This document shows, one piece after another, positions 13,853 through 19,850 of a stretch of 22,544 bases of DNA (positions are counted from its first letter, which is position 1; each line of letters begins with the position of its first letter). A program made the position numbers and the translations under genes. The notes beneath the pieces are model-generated. The model saw nothing but the letters and a program-made list of their open reading frames with translations. It was not told where the DNA came from and made no database searches. This DNA is from Candidatus Sediminicultor sextus (GTDB taxonomy: Bacteria > Atribacterota > Phoenicimicrobiia > Phoenicimicrobiales > Phoenicimicrobiaceae): positions 1 to 22,544 of the forward strand of contig JADBKX010000016.1 in the NCBI GenBank assembly GCA_014894735.1, in the 5' to 3' direction.

Positions 13853-15511
13853 ATGAGTAACAAATTTAAAGTTTTAGATCTGATGGTAACCCTATTTTTA
13901 TTGTTTGCTTTTTTATTTGATTTTGCCTATGGAAATCCCTTATTGGAGGTAATTCCAGAAAAGGTTATCGGGGTTTTGGAAATAAAAGATACAGAATTAA
14001 TAAAAAGTCTGTCTGAATTAGATATAGCGAGCTTTGCGCCAGAAGGAGAAGAAAGTAGCGAAATGCAAGATGTTAGAACGACCAGAGAAGAGATAAAAGA
14101 AGAACTGGGATTTGATGTCTTAGATCCGTTATTTTTAGATAATATCTTTTCTAGTGGTGCAATTTTCTCTTGTTTGGGTGTTTCTGTAGGAGGAGTTCCT
14201 GAAGTGTTGCTTGCTTTATCTCCTTCTGATAGTTGTGCCTTTACTAAATTTGTGGGAGCCATTGAGGCGAAAAATGATTTAGAAGAAGAAGTGTCAAATT
14301 ATAAAGGTATTGACATAGTAAACATAATTCTCCCTGAAGAGGTAGATTTAGAACCTATAAAGTCCATTTCTTACGCTTTTTTAGGGGATACCTTAGTGAT
14401 TGGAGGGAATTTATCACCGGTTAAAAAGGCTATAGAAGTATTTCAAGGAGATAGTAATTCCCTTCTTGAAAATTCAGAATATAAAGAACAAAAAGTGAAA
14501 ACCGGCGAGAAAGTACAACCTTCAAGTTTCTTTTTCTGTTTGTTTGGTCAAGAGTTGTACCAGGTATTAGACGAATTAGTTGAAGTAGCTGAAGAAGAAG
14601 AATTAGCTAAAACTTTAAAGGATTCTCGGGATTCTTTAGTGGATATGGGCACTATAAGTGGAGTGGGGGGCTATCAAGAAAAACAGTTTAAAGCCTATAT
14701 GATTGCTCAAATAGCGGAAAAATATTTTGATGTACTTAAAGAAGCAGATATATGCAATCTACAGTCACTTTCCATGTTTCCTAAAAATACATTCTTCTAT
14801 CTTGGTAGTGTATTACCTCTTACCTGGGAAGAGATAAAGGAAGATTATATAAGCGAGGATCTTCAACTCAATTTAGAAAAAAATGTACAACAAGTTCAGG
14901 AAAAAAGTGGAGTTGATATCGAAAAAACTATTTATTCCTGGCCGGCAAAAGAATTTAGTTTAGGACTTTTTGATACTTCCGCAATTTCCCCTAAAGTGGG
15001 GCTGATAGCCGGATATTCTTCAGAAGAAAAACTTATTCAGAACCTTTATCCCGTATTAGAAAACTTTGCTCCTATGATGGGTGGGGTATTAGTAGATAAT
15101 CAATATGAGGGAATAAATTACAAAAGTTTACCTAACCCAATATTCCCCTTGGGATATGGAATTGTAGGAGATAGATTTGTTTTGTCCAGCGGTATAGCAA
15201 ATATTATAGATGTTCAAAAAGGAGATATAGCCACTTTGGATAAGCTGGAACCTATAAAATATATGCTTTCTTTTCCTAAGGTTTTTTCTCTATTCTATGT
15301 AGATATGAATTCTGTGAGTGAAATTGTAGGTAGATTTTTGCCAATGGCGGTACAAGAGATACCGGAGGGAGTAGAAGAGACCGAAGGGGCAAAGAGAAAA
15401 AGATCTTTAGATGCTCTATTAGAAGGTTTAAATAGCCTTGAAAATATTTTATTCTGGGCAGGTATTGAAGAAGATTATTCTTATTCCTGGTTAGAGATTA
15501 ATTATAAATAA
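13853..15511 (+). CDS. Exported DUF3352-like protein of unknown function
   Basis: The function is unknown. The 552-residue protein starts with a signal peptide: basic N-terminus (MSNKFK), a hydrophobic core (LDLMVTLFLLFAFLFDF) and an AYG cleavage site near residue 27; there is no lipobox Cys. The mature part is acidic and otherwise soluble. Segments such as FLGDTLVIGGNLSPVKKAIEV, FSLGLFDTSAISPKVGLIAGY and PLGYGIVGDRFVLSSGIANI resemble DUF3352 proteins, with repeated beta-rich modules that evaluate themselves as paired copies (about 50-230 and 290-480), but I am not certain of the family. AAGGAG (13839-13844) is eight bases before ATG 13853; a GTG six bases earlier is a poorer start. It is followed by the decayed TauE gene. 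Confidence 0.75.
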   Translation: MSNKFKVLDLMVTLFLLFAFLFDFAYGNPLLEVIPEKVIGVLEIKDTELIKSLSELDIASFAPEGEESSEMQDVRTTREEIKEELGFDVLDPLFLDNIFSSGAIFSCLGVSVGGVPEVLLALSPSDSCAFTKFVGAIEAKNDLEEEVSNYKGIDIVNIILPEEVDLEPIKSISYAFLGDTLVIGGNLSPVKKAIEVFQGDSNSLLENSEYKEQKVKTGEKVQPSSFFFCLFGQELYQVLDELVEVAEEEELAKTLKDSRDSLVDMGTISGVGGYQEKQFKAYMIAQIAEKYFDVLKEADICNLQSLSMFPKNTFFYLGSVLPLTWEEIKEDYISEDLQLNLEKNVQQVQEKSGVDIEKTIYSWPAKEFSLGLFDTSAISPKVGLIAGYSSEEKLIQNLYPVLENFAPMMGGVLVDNQYEGINYKSLPNPIFPLGYGIVGDRFVLSSGIANIIDVQKGDIATLDKLEPIKYMLSFPKVFSLFYVDMNSVSEIVGRFLPMAVQEIPEGVEETEGAKRKRSLDALLEGLNSLENILFWAGIEEDYSYSWLEINYK

Positions 15512-15866
15512 AAATAGGAATAAGGTAGGGAATAACCTGGATTTTGTTAGTGTAAACTCTTTGGGTGTAGTTTTCTTTGGTGCAAAATAAAGCATTCGTT
15601 TTTTACTGTGGCAAGGTTAATTATTGTGTTTATTGGGAAAGTCTACACTTTAATTCTTGATATTTTAACTTCTCTTTGATATATTAATGTGCATCGTATC
15701 CTAATTCTGGCTTTAGTGGTTTTTGCTGGGGCTCAAGTCGGTTCTCGGATATCTATAAAAGTAGATAAAATTTTATTAAAAAAAATTTATGCTATAGTTC
15801 TTTTCTAATCTCTGCCTGGATGATAGTGAATGTGGTAAAATAATTAATAAAAAGAGGTAATAGTTG
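15512..15866 (+). other. 355-base gap holding a gene remnant
   Basis: No intact gene is present. The 3' half (15689-15843) translates as the end of a TauE/SafE permease with a frameshift. The 5' half is broken by stops in all plus frames, though one short run (15543-15587, FVSVNSLGVVFFGAK) might be another piece of the same gene. The MobB ribosome site AGAGG is at 15853-15857. Confidence 0.6.
15689..15843 (+). pseudogene. Remnant of a TauE/SafE-family membrane permease, C-terminal end
   Basis: From 15689 the frame reads VHRILILALVVFAGAQVGSR, then ISIKVDKILLKKIYAIVLF, then TAA at 15806. The GAQVGSR motif followed by a charged loop and a last hydrophobic helix is the C-terminal signature of TauE/SafE sulfite/anion exporters (family knowledge). 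A shift by one base at about 15805 continues LISAWMIVNVVK to TAA at 15841-15843, which is how such proteins usually end. An in-frame TGA lies just upstream of 15689, and most of the roughly 250 residues of an intact permease are missing. It lies between the DUF3352-like gene and mobB, 23 bases before the MobB start. Confidence 0.6.
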
Positions 15867-16601
15867 ATGAGAGTTATTGGTATAACAGGATATAAGAAAA
15901 GTGGAAAAACTACTTTGACACTAAAACTATCCAATGAATTAATTAAAAGAGGCTATAAAGTAGCAGTAGTAAAACATGTTAACGAAGACCTTGATCTAGT
16001 CAATTCGGATACTTCAAAATACAAAGAAGTTCTAACCCAGGTTGCAGCAATTACCCCTAAAGAAGTAGTATTTTTTTTAAAAAATAAAAAGAGTTTAGAA
16101 GAGATTATAAAATATTTTAAAGCTGACATTATATTGATAGAGGGTTTTAAAAGGGAAAAAACTTTTCCCAAAATTGTGTGCTTAAGAGAGGAAAGTGAAA
16201 AGGCTGAATTGTTTGATGGATTACAGCTTTGTACGGCTGGTTTTGTTTCTAAGGAGGCAAACGAGAAACTTTGCGACTTTGATATTTTAAAAGATGAAGA
16301 TATAAAAAAGATAGCCAATATAGTGATTGAAAAATCTTTTAAATTACCTAACTTGAATTGTGGGGAATGTGGGTATCAAGATTGTTATGGTTTAGCTCGG
16401 GAGATTGTTAAAGGAAATAAAACTCTCGATGATTGTCCTTCTTTGGAACCTTCAACTTTGGTGAAAGTAGATGGGAAGATAATTTCGGTGAAACCCTTTG
16501 TAGCGAAAATTATAAAAAACACTATTACCGGACTTTTGTCTTCATTAAAGGGCTTTATCAAGGGGGATATTGAGATAAAGATAAAACAAAAATATAAATA
16601 G
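15867..16601 (+). CDS. MobB-type GTPase fused to a [4Fe-4S] domain
   Basis: MobB proteins bind GTP and assist the attachment of a nucleotide to molybdopterin for formate dehydrogenases and related enzymes. Residues 1-155 form the P-loop domain: Walker A GYKKSGKTT (8-16), VVKHVNED (34-41) and the ILIEGFKRE strand (89-97). Residues 160-195 hold an FeS motif, C165, C168, C173 and C190 in NCGECGYQDCYGLA plus a downstream Cys, like the cluster domain of corrinoid/CO-dehydrogenase proteins (PF04060-type). A basic 50-residue tail follows. ATG 15867 with AGAGG nine bases before is preferred over TTG 15864. No other molybdenum-cofactor gene or molybdoenzyme is visible here. The fusion suggests a redox or metal-sensing step; this is inference. 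Confidence 0.85.
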   Translation: MRVIGITGYKKSGKTTLTLKLSNELIKRGYKVAVVKHVNEDLDLVNSDTSKYKEVLTQVAAITPKEVVFFLKNKKSLEEIIKYFKADIILIEGFKREKTFPKIVCLREESEKAELFDGLQLCTAGFVSKEANEKLCDFDILKDEDIKKIANIVIEKSFKLPNLNCGECGYQDCYGLAREIVKGNKTLDDCPSLEPSTLVKVDGKIISVKPFVAKIIKNTITGLLSSLKGFIKGDIEIKIKQKYK

Positions 16602-16613
16602 CATATAGGAAAA

Positions 16614-16641
16614 CAGTATATAGTATCGAGTATATAGTGTA
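16614..16641. repeat. Heptamer array, NAGTATN words, four units
   Basis: Units start at 16614 (CAGTATA), 16621 (TAGTATC), 16628 (GAGTATA) and 16635 (TAGTGTA). It starts 12 bases after the mobB stop codon and shares words with 4170-4204. Confidence 0.6.
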
Positions 16642-16687
16642 GAAAAGAAAAGAAAGGCAAGAAGAAAATAGCGGGTAGCATATGGAA

Positions 16688-16727
16688 TTAGTTAGCTAGT
16701 TGCTTGGTTAACTGGTTAATTAGTTTG
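16688..16727 (+). repeat. Octamer array, TTGGTTAA/CTAGTTAG words, five units
   Basis: Units start at 16688, 16696, 16704, 16712 and 16720 with the pattern NTNGTTNN. The words match the hairpin arm of the composite repeats (11609-11636 and inverted 4370-4397), but the core loop is absent, so this is a half element. Confidence 0.7.
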
Positions 16728-16783
16728 GAAAGCTAAAACAAAAAGCGAAAAAAAATTCGTATCTCGTAATGACACAAAGAAAG

Positions 16784-16812
16784 ACAGGACAGCATCTCGC
16801 CTGTCCTGTTTT
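16784..16812 (+). terminator. Likely intrinsic terminator after mobB
   Basis: A perfect 9-bp stem, ACAGGACAG (16784-16792) with CTGTCCTGT (16801-16809), has an 8-base loop and is followed by TTT (16810-16812), then G. The T run is short. The preceding A-rich stretch could serve the other strand. It separates mobB from trxB. Confidence 0.6.
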
Positions 16813-16840
16813 GACGACTATTCACTAACGACTATTTAAT
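16811..16840 (+). promoter_or_regulatory. Candidate promoter of trxB, built on repeat words
   Basis: TTGACG (16811-16816) starts in the T run of the terminator. The heptamer array ACGACTA, TTCACTA, ACGACTA (16814-16834) forms the spacer, and TTTAAT (16835-16840) is 18 bases away. Both hexamers differ from consensus, so this is a weak call. Confidence 0.35.
16814..16834 (+). repeat. Heptamer array, NNNACTA, three units
   Basis: Units start at 16814, 16821 and 16828 and use the same words as 341-361 and 4422-4442. It ends 15 bases before the trxB ribosome site. Confidence 0.7.
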
Positions 16841-16863
16841 AATTTCATGGAGGTAACTCATAT

Positions 16864-17865
16864 ATGTCAGTAGTATCGATTGAACCAAAGACAACTAGCA
16901 AAAAAGAGACAAAAGAAGAAATAATCTATGATGCCATAATAATCGGAGGTGGACCTGCTGGCTTGACCGCAGGTATCTATCTTAGTCGAGCAAGAATGAA
17001 TACTTTATTGATTGAAAAAGCTCTCCCTGGAGGGCAGGCAGCACTCACAGAAATTATAGAGAATTATCCCGGATTTCCTGAGGGGATAGATGGCCCAGAA
17101 TTAATGCAAAAAATGGAAAAACAGGCTGTCCGATTTGGCTTAAAAATAGAATATGGGGAAGCAGCAGAAGTTAGAATAAAAGAAGGTAAAGAAGATAAGG
17201 TAAAAATAGTAAAAATTAATAATCAAGAATATAATACTTTAGCTATTATTCTGGCTTCTGGAGCAGAAGCGAGTAAATTGGGTATCCCCGGAGAAGAAGA
17301 ATTAAGGGGGAGAGGAGTCTCTTATTGTGCCACCTGTGATGCCCCATTTTTTAAGGACCAAAAGATAGTAGTGATTGGAGGAGGAGATACAGCAATTGAA
17401 GAAGCTTTATATTTAACTAAGTTTGTTCGAGAAGTAACTATTATTCACCGTCGTGATAGATTAAGAGCAACTAAGATATTACAGGAAAGAGTTGTTGCTA
17501 ATAATAAAATAAATTTTGCCTGGGATTCAGTGGTAACAAAAATATTAGACAAGGAAAAAGTAGAAGGTGTTTTGATTCAAAATAAAAAAACAGGCGAAGA
17601 AAAGGAAATCTTCTGTCAGGGTGTTTTTATTTTTGTGGGGAATATTCCCAATTCAAAATTTTTAAAAGAGTTAGTGAAATTAGACAAAAGGGGCTATATT
17701 TTGACTGATGATAATATGATGACCTCACAAGAAGGTATCTACGCCTGTGGAGATGTTAGAAAAAAAATCTTAAGACAGGTAGTTACTGCTTGTGGAGAAG
17801 GAGCTACCGCTGCCTTCGCCGCCCAAAAATATATTGAAGAATTAAAAGGGGTTTCCTATAAATAG
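16864..17865 (+). CDS. trxB: Thioredoxin reductase
   Basis: This flavoenzyme reduces thioredoxin with NAD(P)H. Over 333 residues: FAD motif GGGPAG (28-33), ENYPGFP (67-73), redox-active CATC (C155 and C158), NAD(P)H-binding GGGDTA (172-177) and the NADPH-favouring HRRDRLRA (195-202), and the C-terminal ACGDV...GEGATAAFAAQKYI segment that binds FAD. It is longer than usual at the N-terminus by about 18 residues (VSIEPKTTSKKETKEE), a charged extension that may be disordered. The ribosome site GGAGGT is nine bases before ATG. A TIM-barrel isomerase gene follows after 18 bases. Expected to act on thioredoxin or glutaredoxin-like partners, none of which lies in this window. Confidence 0.95.
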   Translation: MSVVSIEPKTTSKKETKEEIIYDAIIIGGGPAGLTAGIYLSRARMNTLLIEKALPGGQAALTEIIENYPGFPEGIDGPELMQKMEKQAVRFGLKIEYGEAAEVRIKEGKEDKVKIVKINNQEYNTLAIILASGAEASKLGIPGEEELRGRGVSYCATCDAPFFKDQKIVVIGGGDTAIEEALYLTKFVREVTIIHRRDRLRATKILQERVVANNKINFAWDSVVTKILDKEKVEGVLIQNKKTGEEKEIFCQGVFIFVGNIPNSKFLKELVKLDKRGYILTDDNMMTSQEGIYACGDVRKKILRQVVTACGEGATAAFAAQKYIEELKGVSYK

Positions 17866-17883
17866 AAGAAGAGAGGACAAAAA

Positions 17884-18696
17884 ATGAATTTTGGAATATC
17901 AACTATGCCGCTTGAGGATTATCAGTTAGAATCAAAATTGCCTCTACTTAAAGAGGCAGGAATAAGATATATTGAAGTAAAACCAAAAGAAGGACATTTC
18001 GATTATCATGATCCCAAACATCTGGATGAGATGTCTAAAGAATTTAAAAAAAATGAGATAGAAGTAATATCAATGCATATGCCTACTAATGGTGTAGATA
18101 TTTCCCTGATTGAGGAATATGATCGGGTATGGTCTGTCCGGGAAGTGGAAAAAACAGCCCTTGCTTTACTGAGATTGGGAGGAGAGATTTTAGTAGTTCA
18201 TCCGGGAAGTGAAATTGAAGATGAGAAAATGAGAAAAGCGTGTCGAGAAAAGAGTGAGCAAAGCTTAGAGGAAATATTAAAATTTTGTGAACATTGGGGG
18301 ATTAAAATTGCCTTAGAGAATACTTTACCCGGAAAGACCGGTGACAGCATACCCGAGATTCTTGAGATAGTAAGAAATTTTAATTCCAAAAATCTGGGAA
18401 TTTGCCTGGATACCGGACATTGTAACATAACTTCTTCTCTTTATAATCATAGTGGAGTTGTGGAGTGTTTACCAGATATGAAAAATTATTTATGTCACTT
18501 ACATATTCATGATAATTTCGGAAAGAGTGATGACCATTCTCAGCCTTTTGAAGGTAACATAGATTGGAAAGGATTTATCAAGGGCTTAAAAGAAATTAAT
18601 TACCAAGGGGTATTTATGTTTGAATTAAGAAAAAAAACAAATAATGAAGAAATGCTTCGAACGATTAAAGAATCATATTGTAATTTAATTGCATAG
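17884..18696 (+). CDS. Sugar phosphate isomerase/epimerase (AP endonuclease 2 family)
   Basis: A TIM-barrel metal enzyme of the family that includes xylose isomerase-like sugar isomerases, epimerases and endonuclease IV; the substrate is not identified. The 270 residues contain the metal and active-site residues E145 (ALENTLP), D176 and H179 (CLDTGHCN), H207 and H209 with D210 (HLHIHDN) and E247 (MFELRK), plus H106 in VVHPGSE. The length suits an isomerase and is shorter than endonuclease IV with its full ligand set. The ribosome site GAGAGGA is about eight bases before ATG. It is 18 bases from trxB, so the two are surely cotranscribed, although no shared pathway is obvious. Confidence 0.88.
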   Translation: MNFGISTMPLEDYQLESKLPLLKEAGIRYIEVKPKEGHFDYHDPKHLDEMSKEFKKNEIEVISMHMPTNGVDISLIEEYDRVWSVREVEKTALALLRLGGEILVVHPGSEIEDEKMRKACREKSEQSLEEILKFCEHWGIKIALENTLPGKTGDSIPEILEIVRNFNSKNLGICLDTGHCNITSSLYNHSGVVECLPDMKNYLCHLHIHDNFGKSDDHSQPFEGNIDWKGFIKGLKEINYQGVFMFELRKKTNNEEMLRTIKESYCNLIA

Positions 18697-18738
18697 GAAT
18701 TTCCCTTTTTTGTAAATTTCAATTCTTATCTCGTGCAA

Positions 18739-18759
18739 ACTAGCGTATAGCGTATACAT
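18739..18759. repeat. Short heptamer array, TATAGCG words
   Basis: Units ACTAGCG (18739), TATAGCG (18746) and TATACAT (18753) lie after the isomerase gene. Three units only. Confidence 0.4.
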
Positions 18760-18784
18760 TTGGGTTATATAGTTAGGTTTCATA

Positions 18785-18848
18785 CCGAAAACTAAGAATT
18801 GAAAACTGTATTTAAAACTAACGACTATTCACTATTCACTTACGACTA
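18785..18848 (+). repeat. Heptamer arrays upstream of lipA
   Basis: Units of seven run from 18785 (CCGAAAA, CTAAGAA, TTGAAAA, CTGTATT). After a one-base slip, five NNNACTA-type units run from 18814 to 18848 (AAAACTA, ACGACTA, TTCACTA, TTCACTT, ACGACTA). The array ends 10 bases before the lipA ribosome site. In reverse it resembles 99-164, where TAGT heptamers are also followed by TTTTCAG-like heptamers. Confidence 0.7.
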
Positions 18849-18870
18849 ATTTAATATCAGGGAGTTAAAA

Positions 18871-19731
18871 ATGACTGATAAAAAAGGACATCTTTATTGG
18901 TTGCGAAGAAAATTGCCCGACCAAAAAGTTTTAGAGCGGATGGATTCATTATTAAAAGAGCTAAATTTACATACAGTTTGTGATAGTGCCCGGTGCCCTA
19001 ATCGAGGCGAGTGTTTTAAAAAAAGAACTGCTACTTTTATGATATTGGGAAATATCTGTACGCGAAACTGTAAGTTTTGTGCTGTAGAAAAAGGGAAACC
19101 TCTACCCTTAGACCCGGAGGAACCTCATCATATTGCACAAGCTGCCAAACATTTAAATCTTAAACATGTAGTGGTTACTTCGGTAACCAGAGACGATCTG
19201 CCGGATGGCGGAGCAAAACACTTTGCCCGAACAATTATAGAGGTAAAAAAAATACTTCCTGAAAGCACCATAGAGGTATTAGTTCCTGATTTTGAGGGCT
19301 CCTGGGAAGCACTCCAAAAGGTAATAGATGCCCATCCGGAAGTTATAAATCATAATATTGAAACGATTGCCCGTCTCTATCAATTGGTAAGACCAAAAGC
19401 AGTTTATATGCGTTCATTAGAACTATTAAGACAGGTTAAGATTCGGGGTAAAAATATTATTTCTAAATCGGGGATCATGGTAGGCTTAGGAGAAGAAAAA
19501 GAAGAAGTTATTAAAGTGATGAAAGATTTACGAAAAGTGGATTGTGACATTTTCACTATAGGTCAATACTTAAAACCATCTCCTCACCATTTAAAGGTCA
19601 GCGATTATATTCATCCTGATAAATTTGAAGAATACCAAAATATAGGAATGTCTTTAGGCTTTAAATATGTAGCCTCAGCCCCTTTAGTGCGCAGTTCCTA
19701 TCATGCCGGTGAAATATTAAACAAAATATAA
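18871..19731 (+). CDS. lipA: Lipoyl synthase
   Basis: LipA inserts two sulfur atoms into octanoyl groups on lipoyl-domain or GcvH proteins, using two [4Fe-4S] clusters and S-adenosylmethionine. The 286-residue sequence has the auxiliary-cluster cysteines C37, C42 and C48 (CDSARCPNRGEC), the radical-SAM CX3CX2C cysteines C63, C67 and C70 (CTRNCKFC), VTSVTRDDLPDGGA (102-115), the EVLVPDF strand, and the C-terminal RSSYHAGE with the auxiliary-cluster Ser. AGGGAG lies six bases before ATG. Neither lipB nor lplA, nor lipoylated partner genes, is in the window. The leader contains heptamer arrays. Confidence 0.97.
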   Translation: MTDKKGHLYWLRRKLPDQKVLERMDSLLKELNLHTVCDSARCPNRGECFKKRTATFMILGNICTRNCKFCAVEKGKPLPLDPEEPHHIAQAAKHLNLKHVVVTSVTRDDLPDGGAKHFARTIIEVKKILPESTIEVLVPDFEGSWEALQKVIDAHPEVINHNIETIARLYQLVRPKAVYMRSLELLRQVKIRGKNIISKSGIMVGLGEEKEEVIKVMKDLRKVDCDIFTIGQYLKPSPHHLKVSDYIHPDKFEEYQNIGMSLGFKYVASAPLVRSSYHAGEILNKI

Positions 19732-19760
19732 TTTAATTTTAAATTCGTGAGTTAATTTCT

Positions 19761-19789
19761 TTGATATATTTATATATATCTGATAGAAT
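19761..19789 (+). promoter_or_regulatory. Promoter of the EF-G-like gene
   Basis: TTGATA (19761-19766), a 17-base spacer (19767-19783) ending in TGA, and TAGAAT (19784-19789) form a near-consensus sigma-70-type promoter with an extended -10. It lies 62 bases before ATG. Confidence 0.7.
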
Positions 19790-19850
19790 TAAAGTCAATA
19801 AAGCAAATATAATAAAATTAATTGACCAAAGATAAGGAGGATAGGTTTTT

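Noticed and set aside
18697..18725. T run (18709-18714) after the isomerase gene as an intrinsic terminator
   Set aside because: The preceding possible stem is only three or four pairs, too weak to support the call.
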